Shown here one piece after another: positions 42,258 through 52,805 of a DNA stretch of 64,000 nucleotides. The translations under genes were made by a program, and so were the position numbers. Each line of letters begins with the position of its first letter. Within the stretch, counting starts at the first letter, position 1. This DNA comes from Lysobacter stagni (lineage in GTDB: Bacteria > Pseudomonadota > Gammaproteobacteria > Xanthomonadales > Xanthomonadaceae). The notes under the pieces are model-generated. The model saw only the letters and a program-made list of their open reading frames with translations, had not been told where the DNA came from and searched no databases. The DNA is taken from contig NZ_JASGBI010000001.1 in NCBI RefSeq assembly GCF_030053425.1, positions 1,744,001-1,808,000 of the forward strand, given 5' to 3'.

Positions 42258-43574
42258 ATGAAACGATCCCTCGCCTGGCTGGCTTCCGTGCTTGCCGTCC
42301 TCCTGCCACTGACCGCCGCAGCCCAGCAGGGGCTCGAGATCGACATCGTCGGCGGCAACGCCGCGGCGCTCCCCATCACCGTCGTGCCCATGCCGTACCA
42401 GGGCACCGCGACCGCGCCGCAGACGGACCTTTCGCAGGTGGTCACCGCCGACCTCGCGCGTTCCGGCCAGTTCCGGCCGCTGCCGCTCAACGACATCGTC
42501 GAAAAGCCCACCCGCGGCGGCGAGATCAACTACCCGACGTGGCGCGCGCTCAACCAGGACTACATCGTCGTCGGTCGTGTGCTCGATGCCGGCGCCGGCA
42601 GTTTCCGCGTTGAGTACGAGCTGTTCGACGTGGCCAAGCAGCAGCGGCTGCTTGGCTTCGCACTGACCGCTCGCAACAACGCGATGCGCGATGTCGCGCA
42701 CCAGATCGCAGACGCTGTGTATGAAAAGATCACCGGCGTGCGTGGCGCGTTCTTTACCCGCATCGCGTATGTCACCGCCACCGGTACCGGCAAGGGCGCG
42801 CAGTACGCGCTGATGGTCGCCGACTCCGACGGTTTCAATCCGCAGACCGTCGTGCGTTCGCCCGAGCCCCTGCTGTCGCCGTCGTGGAGCCCGGATGGCA
42901 ACCGCCTGGCCTACGTGAGCTTCGAGAGCGGCAGCTCCTCGATCTACATCCAGAACATCGCCTCGGGCAGCCGCGAGCTGGTCGCGAAGTATCGCGGCAT
43001 CAACGGCGCGCCTTCGTTCTCGCCCGACGGTCGTCGTCTGGCGCTGACACTGTCGCGTACCGGTAATCCGGAGATCTACGTGATGGACCTGGCCAGCAAA
43101 TCGTTGAACCAGCTCACCAATCATTTCAGCATCGACACCGAACCGACGTGGAGCGCGGACGGCAGCACGATCTACTTCACGTCCGATCGTGGTGGTCGCC
43201 CGCAGATCTACTCGGTGCCGTCGAGTGGTGGCAGTGCAACGCGCGTCACGTTCCAGGGCAGCTACAACGCCAGCGCCAGCGTGTCGGCCGATGGCAAAAA
43301 AATCGCCACGGCCCAGGGCGCAGGCAATACCTATCGCATCGCGCTGATGGACAGCACTCTGGGGGCTGCGCGCTGGAGCACACTTTCGCCGGGTTCCCTC
43401 GACGAATCGCCTAGCTTTGCCCCTAATGGTGCGTTGATCCTTTATGCTGCGCGCGAGGGCCGCCGGGGCGTGCTCTACGCCGTTTCGTCCGATGCCCGGG
43501 TGCGCCAGCGCCTGGTGCTGGCTGATGGGGACGTGCGAGAGCCCGCCTGGGGGCCATTCCGTTTGCCGCGTTGA
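42258..43574 (+). CDS. tolB: Tol-Pal system periplasmic protein TolB
   Basis: TolB is a periplasmic beta-propeller that shuttles between Pal and TolA. The ATG at 42258 ([18 protein letters not shown]) gives 438 residues with a signal peptide cut near TAAA-QQG. The N-terminal domain is followed by propeller blades with the repeated [32 protein letters not shown] and [15 protein letters not shown] motifs. Upstream in-frame codons to 42138 lack a signal sequence. Confidence 0.96.
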   Translation: MKRSLAWLASVLAVLLPLTAAAQQGLEIDIVGGNAAALPITVVPMPYQGTATAPQTDLSQVVTADLARSGQFRPLPLNDIVEKPTRGGEINYPTWRALNQDYIVVGRVLDAGAGSFRVEYELFDVAKQQRLLGFALTARNNAMRDVAHQIADAVYEKITGVRGAFFTRIAYVTATGTGKGAQYALMVADSDGFNPQTVVRSPEPLLSPSWSPDGNRLAYVSFESGSSSIYIQNIASGSRELVAKYRGINGAPSFSPDGRRLALTLSRTGNPEIYVMDLASKSLNQLTNHFSIDTEPTWSADGSTIYFTSDRGGRPQIYSVPSSGGSATRVTFQGSYNASASVSADGKKIATAQGAGNTYRIALMDSTLGAARWSTLSPGSLDESPSFAPNGALILYAAREGRRGVLYAVSSDARVRQRLVLADGDVREPAWGPFRLPR

Positions 43575-43642
43575 TCTAACGAAAGCGGTGTATCGCTAGT
43601 TTGCCCCGTACTGTCCCACGCCCGTAATGACGAGGAACAACC

Positions 43643-44155
43643 ATGAATAACACCACTCGTATCCTGCTCGCCGCCGTGCTCTGCACCGCAGCCGTGGCCT
43701 GCACCAAGAAGGTCAAGGAAGAAGCGCCGGCTGAAACCACCCCGCCGCCGCCGGTCCAGACCGAACAGCCCGCCACCTCCGGCGTGTTCGGCCCGAACGA
43801 CCTCGACACCGACGCTTGCCTGCGTCAGCGCGTCGTGTACTTCGACTTCGACCAGGACACCCTGCGTCCGGAGTTCCAGGCCATCGTCGGTTGCCACGCC
43901 AAGTACCTGCGTGACCGTCCGTCCTCGCGCATGACCCTCGAAGGCCACGCCGACGAGCGCGGCAGCCGCGAGTACAACCTGGGTCTGGGCGAGCGCCGCG
44001 GCAATGCCGTGTCGTCGGCCATCCAGGCCAACGGCGGTTCGGCCAGCCAGATCACCGTGACCAGCTACGGCGAAGAGCGCCCGGTCTGCACGGACTCGAA
44101 CGAGGACTGCTGGGCCAAGAACCGTCGCGTCGAGATCGTCTACACCGCCAAGTAA
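43643..44155 (+). CDS. pal: Peptidoglycan-associated lipoprotein Pal
   Basis: Pal anchors the outer membrane to peptidoglycan. The 170-residue precursor ends its signal with TAAVAC, so C20 is the likely lipidated residue. A proline- and threonine-rich linker follows. The OmpA-like domain begins near VVYFDFDQDTLRPEF and contains LEGHADERGSREYNLGLGERR, which binds diaminopimelate. It lies 68 bp after tolB. Confidence 0.97.
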   Translation: MNNTTRILLAAVLCTAAVACTKKVKEEAPAETTPPPPVQTEQPATSGVFGPNDLDTDACLRQRVVYFDFDQDTLRPEFQAIVGCHAKYLRDRPSSRMTLEGHADERGSREYNLGLGERRGNAVSSAIQANGGSASQITVTSYGEERPVCTDSNEDCWAKNRRVEIVYTAK

Positions 44156-44174
44156 GCGGTCGTAGAGACTCGTG

Positions 44175-44987
44175 ATGGTCCGCAAGTCCCTACTTGCAGC
44201 AGCGTTCGCGGCGGCCCTCGTGGCCGCCGCGCCCGCCGCCGCGCAGCGCGCCAGCCTGGCCGATCGCGTTTCCGCGCTCGAACAGCAGGCCGCCAACAAC
44301 CAGGGCAACGTCGACCTGCTCAACCAGGTCAGCCAGCTGCGCAACGAAGTGCAGGCACTGCGTTCGCAGGTGGAAGAGCTGCAGCAACAGAACCAGCAGC
44401 TGCTGCAGAGCTCCAAGGCCCAGTACCTGGACCTGGACGGTCGCATCAACCGGCTCGAAACCGGTGGGGCCGTTCCGCCCGCCGATGCCGCCCCGGCCAC
44501 GCCCGCAGGCAAGCCGGCCAAGCCCGCTGCGCCGTCCGCCTCCGCGAAGGACCGCCCACCGGCGGTCTACGGCGACAAGGGTGCGCTGGCCAGGAACCCC
44601 GACGAACGAGCGGCCTACGATGCCGCCTTCAACGCACTCAAGGGCGGCGACTACGTCGAGTCGGCGCGTCAGTTCCAGGCTTTCATCGAGACCTACCCCG
44701 AAGGCGCCTACACGCCCAACGCGCTGTACTGGCTGGGCGAAAGCTACTACGTCACGCAGAACTACCAGATGGCGCAGACGCAGTTCCAGGCGCTGTTGGA
44801 CCGCTATCCCACGCACGACAAGGCCTCCGGCGCGATGCTCAAGGTCGGCCTGTCGCAGCTGAGCCTCAAGCAGGTCGAAGCGGCCGAGCGCACCCTCGCC
44901 GACGTGTCCGTCAAATACCCCGGCACCGACGCCGCCCGCACCGCCAGCGACCGCCTCAACGCGATCCAGCTCGGTCGCCTCCGCTGA
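44175..44987 (+). CDS. cpoB: Cell division coordinator CpoB (YbgF)
   Basis: CpoB links peptidoglycan synthesis with Tol-Pal driven outer membrane constriction. From the ATG at 44175 the product has 270 residues; a GTG three bases earlier is an alternative. A signal peptide (LLAAAFAAALVAAAPAAAQ) precedes a coiled-coil trimerisation segment (about 25-95), then a Pro/Ala linker and TPR repeats (AYDAAFNALKGGDYVESARQ, YWLGESYYVTQNYQMAQ). It is 19 bp after pal. Confidence 0.93.
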   Translation: MVRKSLLAAAFAAALVAAAPAAAQRASLADRVSALEQQAANNQGNVDLLNQVSQLRNEVQALRSQVEELQQQNQQLLQSSKAQYLDLDGRINRLETGGAVPPADAAPATPAGKPAKPAAPSASAKDRPPAVYGDKGALARNPDERAAYDAAFNALKGGDYVESARQFQAFIETYPEGAYTPNALYWLGESYYVTQNYQMAQTQFQALLDRYPTHDKASGAMLKVGLSQLSLKQVEAAERTLADVSVKYPGTDAARTASDRLNAIQLGRLR

Positions 44988-45012
44988 GCCCGACGGGCAC
45001 AGCCCGATCCGG

Positions 45013-45018
45013 TAAAAT
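45013..45018 (+). promoter_or_regulatory. Possible -10 element giving a leaderless queE mRNA
   Basis: TAAAAT lies 6 nt before the queE ATG, so transcription from it would start at or next to the start codon. No Shine-Dalgarno sequence is visible. The -35 region is poor. Confidence 0.35.
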
Positions 45019-45024
45019 GCCCGC

Positions 45025-45702
45025 ATGAACGCCGTCCCCCTCGATGCGGCCGCCGCGTCGCCCGAGCGGCTGCGGATCACCGAAATCTTCCTGTCCCTGC
45101 AAGGCGAGGCCCGCAGCATCGGCTGGCCCACCGTCTTCGTGCGCCTGACCGGCTGCCCCTTGCGCTGCCAGTACTGCGACACCGCGTACGCCTTCCATGG
45201 CGGCGAATGGCGACAGATCGACGACATCCTCGCCGAGGTCGCCTCGCATGGCGCGCGCCATGTCTGCGTCACCGGCGGCGAGCCGCTCGCGCAGAAGCGC
45301 TGCATCGGGCTGCTGCGACAGCTGTGCGACGCCGGCTACGAGGTCTCGCTGGAAACTTCCGGCGCCATCGACATCGCCGAAGTCGACCAACGCGTGTCGC
45401 GCGTGCTCGACATCAAGACGCCCGACTCGATGGAAGTGCACCGCAACCTGTGGTCCAACCTGCCGCTGCTCACGCCGCACGACCAGGTCAAGTTCGTGAT
45501 CTGTTCGCGGGAAGACTACGACTGGGCGAAGGACATCGTCGCGCAGCACCGCCTGACCGATGTCTGCGACGTGCTGTTCTCGCCAAGCTTCACCCAGATC
45601 AAACCCAGCGATCTGGCCGACTGGATCGTCGCCGACAAACTGCCGGTGAGGTTCCAGTTGCAGTTGCACAAGATTCTCTGGAACGACGAGCCGGGCCGCT
45701 GA
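45025..45702 (+). CDS. queE: 7-carboxy-7-deazaguanine synthase QueE
   Basis: QueE is the radical SAM enzyme that forms the 7-deazaguanine ring on the way to queuosine. The 225-residue protein has the iron-sulfur cluster motif [10 protein letters not shown] (C-x3-C-x2-C) near residue 45 and the SAM-binding VTGGEPLAQ. The start is the ATG at 45025, 37 bp after cpoB. queC follows after 28 bp. No queD or folE is in the window. Confidence 0.96.
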   Translation: MNAVPLDAAAASPERLRITEIFLSLQGEARSIGWPTVFVRLTGCPLRCQYCDTAYAFHGGEWRQIDDILAEVASHGARHVCVTGGEPLAQKRCIGLLRQLCDAGYEVSLETSGAIDIAEVDQRVSRVLDIKTPDSMEVHRNLWSNLPLLTPHDQVKFVICSREDYDWAKDIVAQHRLTDVCDVLFSPSFTQIKPSDLADWIVADKLPVRFQLQLHKILWNDEPGR

Positions 45703-45730
45703 GCCCGCCGTCCCGAAGGAAACAGACACC

Positions 45731-46429
45731 ATGAAGAACGCCGTCGTCCTTGTTTCGGGCGGGATGGACTCCGCCGTCGTCGTCGCCATCGCACGCGAGC
45801 AGGGCTATGCCGTGCACGCGCTCAGCGTGCGCTACGGCCAGCGACATACCTCCGAACTCGAGGCCGCCGACCGCGTTGCCAAAACGCTTGGCGCTGTCGC
45901 GCACAAGACCGTCAATGTCGATCTGCGCAGCATCGGCGGCTCCGCACTCACCGACGAGTCCATCAGCGTCCCGACCGATGACGACGGACACGCCGTGGGG
46001 CAGGACGCCGTCAAGGACGCCATTCCCGTCACTTACGTCCCCGCACGCAACACCATCATGTTGTCGGTCGCGCTGGGCTGGGCCGAAGTGCTGGGCGCCA
46101 ACGACATCTTCTGCGGCGTCAACGCCGTCGATTATTCCGGCTACCCCGATTGCCGTCCCGAGTTCATCGAAGCCTTCGAGAACCTCGCCAACCTGGCGAC
46201 GAAGGCCGGCGTGGAAGGCGCAGGCCTGCGCGTGCACGCGCCGCTGCAGTTCATGAGCAAGGCCGACATCGTGCGCGAGGGCGTGCGCCTGGGCGTGGAT
46301 TTCGCGCAGACGGTGTCGTGCTACAAGGCCGACGATGAAGGTCGTGCCTGCGGTCACTGCGACGCCTGCCGCCTGCGTGCCGAAGGCTTCGCCGCCGCCG
46401 GCGTGGCCGACCCGACGCGCTACGTCTGA
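45731..46429 (+). CDS. queC: 7-cyano-7-deazaguanine synthase QueC
   Basis: QueC converts 7-carboxy-7-deazaguanine to preQ0 using ATP and ammonia. The 232-residue protein has the PP-loop [10 protein letters not shown] near the N-terminus and a zinc site in [22 protein letters not shown] (C, then C-x2-C-x2-C). [17 protein letters not shown] is also conserved. It follows queE and closes the Tol-Pal/queuosine run. Confidence 0.97.
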   Translation: MKNAVVLVSGGMDSAVVVAIAREQGYAVHALSVRYGQRHTSELEAADRVAKTLGAVAHKTVNVDLRSIGGSALTDESISVPTDDDGHAVGQDAVKDAIPVTYVPARNTIMLSVALGWAEVLGANDIFCGVNAVDYSGYPDCRPEFIEAFENLANLATKAGVEGAGLRVHAPLQFMSKADIVREGVRLGVDFAQTVSCYKADDEGRACGHCDACRLRAEGFAAAGVADPTRYV

Positions 46430-46470
46430 ACACCCCGCGCCTGTCGCCACATCCTCACGGCGGCCTGCGC

Positions 46471-46500
46471 TAGAATGCACGCCCCGGCGCAAGGCCGGGG
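46471..46500 (+). promoter_or_regulatory. -10-like element and hairpin upstream of tRNA-Lys
   Basis: TAGAAT (46471-46476) is followed by a 7-bp hairpin, CCCCGGC (46482-46488) with GCCGGGG (46494-46500). The first could serve as a -10 for the tRNA gene. The hairpin has no T-run; it may end the queC transcript or sit in the tRNA leader. No good -35 is seen. Confidence 0.35.
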
Positions 46501-46536
46501 TCGCACCCGCACCCGCGGGCGCATGGATCTACAAGT

Positions 46537-46612
46537 GGGCCGTTAGCTCAGTCGGTAGAGCATCGGACTTTTAATCCGCTGGTCGATGGTTCGAATCCAT
46601 CACGGCCCACCA
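46537..46612 (+). tRNA. tRNA-Lys (anticodon TTT)
   Basis: A complete cloverleaf of 76 nt with encoded CCA. The acceptor GGGCCGT pairs with ACGGCCC. The D-loop is AGCTCAGTCGGTAGAGC. The anticodon loop CTTTTAA carries TTT at 46570-46572. The T-arm contains GGTTCGAATCC. It lies downstream of queC on the same strand. Confidence 0.97.
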
Positions 46613-46833
46613 TTCCCAATAAGAGCTGACGGGCGATTCTTCGCGCGGCAACAGTCGCGATCGTCTGCTTAGTCCGCCGAGTGGCATGTCTCGCGTCTGC
46701 GGCTGTGTACATGCGCGCAGTCATCGCGATGAACGGTCTAGCGTCCGCCTCAGATACTTCAGAGTTTGATCAGATTTGCATCAACGAGATTGATGACGAG
46801 CAACAGCACTGCCGTGCCGCAAGTGCAAAAGAA
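46613..46833. other. Gene-poor spacer after tRNA-Lys
   Basis: About 220 bp of visibly lower GC than its surroundings, with no convincing gene. A 68-codon open frame from a GTG at 46681 runs into the HU terminator and gene end and is not credible. The stretch may be a remnant of an old insertion next to the tRNA, but I see no duplicated tRNA end. Confidence 0.4.
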
Positions 46834-46857
46834 AAAGGCCGCCCGAAGGCGGCCTTT
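46834..46857. terminator. Terminator downstream of the HU gene
   Basis: A 10-bp perfect stem (AAAGGCCGCC with GGCGGCCTTT) closes a CGAA loop. On the minus strand it is followed by TTCTTTTG, fitting termination of HU; on the plus strand it is followed by CTTCT. Confidence 0.85.
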
Positions 46858-46876
46858 CTTCTAATCGCCGATTCGC

Positions 46877-47167
46877 TTACTTCGTAGGAGCGTTCAGCGA
46901 CAGCGCATCCTTCAGCGCCTTGCCGGGCTTGAACGCCGGCACGATCGACGCGGCGATCTCGATGGTCTCGCCGGTCTGCGGATTGCGGCCGGTACGCCCG
47001 GCGCGGTTGCGTGCTTCGAACGTGCCGAAGCCGAGGATGGTCACCGCTTCGCCGTTCTTCAGCGCCTGGGTGACGGATTCGATCAGCGCATTGATGGCCG
47101 ATTCGGCCTGCGACTTCGACAGCTGCGACTGCACGGCGATGGATTCTGCGAGCTGGGACTTGTTCAT
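46877..47167 (-). CDS. DNA-binding protein HU
   Basis: HU is a small nucleoid protein that bends DNA as a dimer. The 96-residue sequence begins MNKSQLAESIAVQSQLSKSQ and has the signature GFGTFEARNRAGRTGRNPQTG, the DNA-contacting arm. I cannot tell HU-alpha from HU-beta. It stands alone with its own promoter and terminator. Confidence 0.96.
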   Translation of the reverse strand: MNKSQLAESIAVQSQLSKSQAESAINALIESVTQALKNGEAVTILGFGTFEARNRAGRTGRNPQTGETIEIAASIVPAFKPGKALKDALSLNAPTK

Positions 47168-47193
47168 GGGGCACCGTCATGTCAGGGGCGCGT

Positions 47194-47222
47194 AGTAGAG
47201 CCGCTTCGCGACGCAGCGTCAA
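47194..47222 (-). promoter_or_regulatory. Putative sigma-70 promoter of the HU gene
   Basis: On the minus strand TTGACG (47222-47217) and TCTACT (47199-47194) are spaced by 17 nt, 27 bp before the HU start. The -35 matches at five of six positions and the -10 at four of six. Confidence 0.55.
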
Positions 47223-47379
47223 ACGCGACGATTCCTGCGGGCGGCCAGAACACGGCAGAGGTGGGGCCGCAGCGACAGAAATCTTCTGATGGCCGGTCCC
47301 GGTGCTTCCGCAAAGAATCTCCGCTCCTTTCCAGTCGGGCCCATCCGGTGGGCACCGAACAGACCGCGAGGCATTCAGG

Positions 47380-48105
47380 ATGGCAAATCTCCCCCGGCGC
47401 ATGACGGCCGAACTCATCGGCACGTTCTGGCTTGTGTTTGGCGGCTGCGGCAGTGCCGTGTTGGCCGCGAACTTCGGCGGCGTTGGAAACCCGGTGGGAA
47501 TCGGGTTTCTGGGTGTGTCGCTTGCCTTCGGTCTGACGGTACTGACCGGCGCGTATGCACTCGGGCCGATTTCAGGGGCGCATTTCAACCCGGCGGTCAG
47601 CATCGGCCTGTGGGCCGCTGGTCGCTTTCCTGCGCGCGATCTGCTGCCTTACATCGCGATGCAGTTGATTGGTGCCGTGGCGGCCGGGTGTCTGTTGAAG
47701 CTGATCGCGGCCGGTGCGCCCGGTTTCGTCATCGATCCGAACGCGCCGGGTGCGTTCGCGAGCAATGGCTACGGCGCGTTCTCGCCGGGCGGGTACGGGC
47801 TGATGGCGGCGTTCATTGTCGAAGCGGTGCTGACGGCGGTGTTCCTGGTGGTGATCCTGGGAAGCACGCATGCTCGCGCGCCTGCCGGCTTCGCACCGCT
47901 GGCGATTGGTCTGGCGCTGGTGCTGATCCACCTCATCAGCATTCCGGTGACCAACACCTCGGTGAACCCGGCGCGCTCGGCGGGCATTGCCTTTGTGATC
48001 GGTGGGCCTGCGTTGTCGCAGTTGTGGCTGTTCTGGGTCGCGCCGATCTTCGGTGCCATCGCGGGTGCGTTGACCTGGCGGGTGGTCCAGCCCGGGGACG
48101 CATGA
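47380..48105 (+). CDS. aqpZ: Aquaporin Z
   Basis: This 241-residue major intrinsic protein forms a water channel. From the ATG at 47380, preceded by TCAGGA, six membrane segments and two NPA half-helices are visible: [12 protein letters not shown] and [10 protein letters not shown]. The start [29 protein letters not shown] fits the family. The stop overlaps the next start in ATGA (48102-48105). Confidence 0.95.
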   Translation: MANLPRRMTAELIGTFWLVFGGCGSAVLAANFGGVGNPVGIGFLGVSLAFGLTVLTGAYALGPISGAHFNPAVSIGLWAAGRFPARDLLPYIAMQLIGAVAAGCLLKLIAAGAPGFVIDPNAPGAFASNGYGAFSPGGYGLMAAFIVEAVLTAVFLVVILGSTHARAPAGFAPLAIGLALVLIHLISIPVTNTSVNPARSAGIAFVIGGPALSQLWLFWVAPIFGAIAGALTWRVVQPGDA

Positions 48106-48464
48106 CGTATTCCCCGCCACCGGATGGGGACGCCGCCCGCTTGTTGCGGGCGGCGTTTCATCTTGCGCGGGCGATTGAACACGATGCCGCGTGGGCATGG
48201 TCGCGCGCGTCGAGTTCGACGCGTGAAAGCGTGGGAGGTGCGGAGGTCGAAGCGCTCACCGAACAGACGCGGACGCGTGGCGCCGCCCGCTCGCGACGCT
48301 GGATCAAGGTGGAGCGGTTCGATTCAGTCGGAACAGACGCCGCCCATTACGTACGTGCGGTGTTCGCCGTCAGCTTCGCGTCGGGCCCGCCCATGGAAGA
48401 GATGGTGGTGCTGCGCCACGACGAAGACGGCGTGTGGCGCCTGGCGGGTTACGCGATTCGCTGA
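48102..48464 (+). CDS. DUF4019-like protein
   Basis: The predicted 120-residue product follows aqpZ in an overlapping ATGA. The pattern [18 protein letters not shown], then [31 protein letters not shown] and a final [14 protein letters not shown] resembles DUF4019 domains, which are usually exported; here no signal peptide or membrane helix is visible. The function is unknown. Its coupling to aqpZ may be casual or may reflect shared regulation. Confidence 0.7.
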   Translation: MTYSPPPDGDAARLLRAAFHLARAIEHDAAWAWSRASSSTRESVGGAEVEALTEQTRTRGAARSRRWIKVERFDSVGTDAAHYVRAVFAVSFASGPPMEEMVVLRHDEDGVWRLAGYAIR

Positions 48465-48503
48465 GTGGTGCAGGCCGCCGCATCATGCGCGTGCGGCACG
48501 GCT

Positions 48504-48722
48504 TCATCGCCTCGATGTGCCGTTGGCAAGTGCGGTCGACGCGCGCATCCGACGCAGCCAGAAGACGTACGCCGTGCCTGTTAACAGACACACCGACGAG
48601 ACGATCACGGCCTGTATCGCGGACTGCCCTTCCAGGCCCCGGATGATGGCGACCATGAGCGCCAGCGCCGCAAGCCCGAACCAGAACGCCACGCCGCGCA
48701 GGGCTTCGCCTTCGTTCGTCAT
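48504..48722 (-). CDS. Small two-helix membrane protein
   Basis: I do not recognise this 72-residue product. It has two hydrophobic segments, about residues 9-27 (VAFWFGLAALALMVAII) and 36-55 (AVIVSSVCLLTGTAYVFWL), and a basic C-terminus. AGAGGTG about 7 nt before the ATG is a plausible ribosome binding site. It lies 19 bp after the next minus-strand gene and may share its transcript. Confidence 0.6.
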   Translation of the reverse strand: MTNEGEALRGVAFWFGLAALALMVAIIRGLEGQSAIQAVIVSSVCLLTGTAYVFWLRRMRASTALANGTSRR

Positions 48723-48741
48723 GTGCGGTCACCTCTGGGCC

Positions 48742-49155
48742 TTACGAGCGGCCCCGTTTCGCAACGAGGATGACGCCTTTCGTGTGAAGAGCGAGCAGAG
48801 ATGCCCGTGGGTAAGCGATGGATTCGCCGACCTGGAGCGGGACGCCGTCGACAACGGCCTTGGCGAGCGCGCGGTAGATGCGCCGCTTGCTGGTCGAGCG
48901 TTCCTGCACCGCGTGGGCGATGACGCGGTCGGCCTGCACTGAATCCACCTGCACCAGTGTGTAGAACGACGTGCGATGACGTGCGGCCGTTGGGTCATCC
49001 AGCCGGACCATATAGATGTCGCCCGCCTTCGGGTTGTCCAGGTAGGCCTGGGTGCGGTTTCCGAAGGTGAGCCGGAAAGCCGCTGTGCCGACCAGGGCCA
49101 GTGCAAGGGCAAGGATCGCGAGCTTCTGCGCGACCGGATTCTGGGCGCCGAACAT
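48742..49155 (-). CDS. Membrane-anchored protein of unknown function
   Basis: This 137-residue protein has one N-terminal membrane segment (LAILALALALVGTAAF, about residues 12-27) that may act as an anchor or uncleaved signal. The rest is soluble and contains AGDIYMVRLDDPTAARHRTSFYTLVQVD, without a motif I recognise. It is followed by the small two-helix gene on the same strand. Confidence 0.65.
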   Translation of the reverse strand: MFGAQNPVAQKLAILALALALVGTAAFRLTFGNRTQAYLDNPKAGDIYMVRLDDPTAARHRTSFYTLVQVDSVQADRVIAHAVQERSTSKRRIYRALAKAVVDGVPLQVGESIAYPRASLLALHTKGVILVAKRGRS

Positions 49156-49237
49156 GATGGAAAGGCCGGAACGGAGGGCTCAACAGTCTGTTGATCCACC
49201 CCGTACGACCCCATCGGAGGAATCCGACTCTTCCCGG

Positions 49238-49675
49238 TCAGTCGGCGTCGTTGGCCCGGCTGGGCACTGCGGTACTGCTTTCCTGGAAACGCGGCAGCGT
49301 GTCGGCTACGTCGAACCAGGGCAGGCGCGAACGCGTCCACACGTGGTCGTCCATGCGCACCTGTTCCGGTGAATCGAGACTGCCGACGCACACCTGCACA
49401 CGGTCCTGAAGCACTTCCTCGCGCATGCCCAGCGTGCTGCCGCAGGTGTCGCAGAAGCCGCGTTCGGCGAACGGAGACGTGCGGTACCAGCGCGGTGGCG
49501 CGGCGATCCATTGGAACGCGACTGCCGGGAAATGCACGAACGCCAGCGCGGGCGCACCGGAATGGCGCCGGCACATCGTGCAATGGCAGATCACGCCACG
49601 GATCGGCGCTGCGCTCGCGCGGTAGCGGACGGCGCCGCACAGGCAACCGCCCTCGAAAATCCCCTCATCCATCAT
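49238..49675 (-). CDS. GFA family (glutathione-dependent formaldehyde-activating-like) protein
   Basis: The 145-residue protein has the GFA zinc-binding fold: EGGCLCGAVRYRA at the start, VICHCTMCRRHSGAP, and GFCDTCGSTLGMR. Most members bind zinc; formaldehyde-glutathione activity is proven for few and is uncertain here. It is 19 bp after a second GFA gene, to which it is clearly related. Confidence 0.9.
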   Translation of the reverse strand: MMDEGIFEGGCLCGAVRYRASAAPIRGVICHCTMCRRHSGAPALAFVHFPAVAFQWIAAPPRWYRTSPFAERGFCDTCGSTLGMREEVLQDRVQVCVGSLDSPEQVRMDDHVWTRSRLPWFDVADTLPRFQESSTAVPSRANDAD

Positions 49676-49694
49676 GTGTCCTTTCGTGTCCGCA

Positions 49695-50105
49695 TCATCC
49701 GTTGTTGGTGCTGCTGCGCTGGTAGTGACGCGTGGCCTCGTCCAGTCGCTCCCACGGCAGCTTGTGTTCGATCCAGGTTTCCTTGGTCGGTGGAAACTGC
49801 TCCGGCGAATCCAGCGACGCGGTGGTGATGTCGAGCGTGTCCACGTCGTCGGCGTGGCGATACGTCAGCGGCGTGCCGCAGTTTCCGCAGAAGCTGCGCA
49901 CCACCTCGGGCGAAGACTGGTACCACAGCGGCGTCCCGGCGATGAAGGCGAACGCGTCCATATGGAACGTGGACCAGGCAACCGACGGCGCTCCGCTCGC
50001 ACGGCGGCAGGTCCGGCAGTGGCAGATGCTTCTGGAAACCGGGGGTGCCGTGGCGCGGTAACGGACGGCACCGCACAGGCAGCCGCCTTCGATGCACAAG
50101 CCCAT
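49695..50105 (-). CDS. GFA family protein, second copy
   Basis: The ATG at 50105 follows GGAGGA by 6 nt and gives 136 residues. EGGCLCGAVRYRA, SICHCRTCRRASGAP and SFCGNCGTPLTYR parallel the neighbouring gene, with further shared LDSPEQ and W-x-LPW segments. The open frame reaches 50642 but the extra part is antisense to recQ. The two genes look like a tandem duplication. Confidence 0.9.
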   Translation of the reverse strand: MGLCIEGGCLCGAVRYRATAPPVSRSICHCRTCRRASGAPSVAWSTFHMDAFAFIAGTPLWYQSSPEVVRSFCGNCGTPLTYRHADDVDTLDITTASLDSPEQFPPTKETWIEHKLPWERLDEATRHYQRSSTNNG

Positions 50106-50212
50106 GGTGTCCTCCACGACCCTGACGTGGCGGTTTCCGGCGTTATACGGCCGCTCATGTGTGTGCGGCGCGAGGATGGCGACGAGAGGGCGTGATGACC
50201 GGCCCAACGGTG

Positions 50213-52033
<1,821 letters not shown>

Positions 52034-52129
52034 AGTCTAGCCGCCGGGGCCGGCCACCACCGCGGCCGATGTCCGGATGCCGTGTCGGAACATCGCCGGT
52101 TCAGCTGGCGCGGGGACGCCGAAAACGCG

Positions 52130-52153
52130 GAAGCCCGGGTATCCCCGGGCTTC
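52130..52153 (-). terminator. Terminator downstream of the Dps-like gene
   Basis: A 10-bp perfect stem (GAAGCCCGGG with CCCGGGCTTC) encloses a 4-nt loop, 30 bp past the stop. On the minus strand a TTTT run follows a few bases later. Confidence 0.65.
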
Positions 52154-52183
52154 CTGGCGTCCTGCGGCTGGCCGCCGCGACGG

Positions 52184-52717
52184 TCACTCCAGCAGCGAGC
52201 GCAGCATCCACGCGTTCTTCTCGTGCGTCTGCAGGCGCTGGGTCATCAGGTCGACGGTCGGGTCGTCACCGCCCTCGTCGGCGATCTTCAGCACCTTGCG
52301 CGCCGTGCGGGCCACCGCTTCGTTGCCGACGGTCAGCTGGCGTACCATCTCGCGCCAGTCCGGTGCCTCGGTCAGGCCGGGTTCCTCGGGGATGGAGCTC
52401 AGGCGGATGAATTCCGCGTACGAGCCCGGCGCGTTGAACCCCAGGGCGCGGATGCGCTCGGCGGTTTCGTCCAGCGCGTTCCACTGCTCGGTGTACTGGC
52501 CTTCGAACATCACGTGCAGGCTGTTGAACATCGAGCCGGTGATGTTCCAGTGGAAATTGTGGGTCTTCAGGTACAGGGTGAAGCTGTCGGACAGGAAGCG
52601 CGACAGGCCTTCGGCGATCTTCTTGCGATCGCCCGCGCTGATCCCGATATCGATGCCCGGGTGGCTCGGCGCCGGCGATGCCGGGGCTTTGGACTTGGCA
52701 TTCTTTGCTTTGGCCAT
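52184..52717 (-). CDS. dps: Dps family DNA-binding ferritin-like protein
   Basis: Dps proteins oxidise and store iron and protect DNA in starvation. The ATG at 52717, 10 nt after AAGGGAGA, gives 177 residues. A lysine/alanine-rich N-terminal tail (AKAKNAKSKAPA) could bind DNA. The ferroxidase motifs are KTHNFHWNITG and ALDETAERIRALG. It has its own ribosome binding site and a downstream terminator. The tail is not shared by every Dps. Confidence 0.92.
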   Translation of the reverse strand: MAKAKNAKSKAPASPAPSHPGIDIGISAGDRKKIAEGLSRFLSDSFTLYLKTHNFHWNITGSMFNSLHVMFEGQYTEQWNALDETAERIRALGFNAPGSYAEFIRLSSIPEEPGLTEAPDWREMVRQLTVGNEAVARTARKVLKIADEGGDDPTVDLMTQRLQTHEKNAWMLRSLLE

Positions 52718-52805
52718 TGCTGTTCTCCCTTGAATCATGGCATTGCGGCGACAATAGGCCGTGCCGACCGCGATGTGAAATGGATCTTGCCTTTCAGTGT
52801 GATCG

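Noticed and set aside
46761..46772. AGAGTTTGATCA, identical to the 5' end of 16S rRNA genes
   Set aside because: The match stops after 12 nt and no further rRNA similarity follows, so it is chance.
46681..46887. A 68-codon plus-strand open frame starting with GTG after tRNA-Lys
   Set aside because: It runs through the HU terminator into the HU gene end, has no ribosome binding site, and resembles no known protein.
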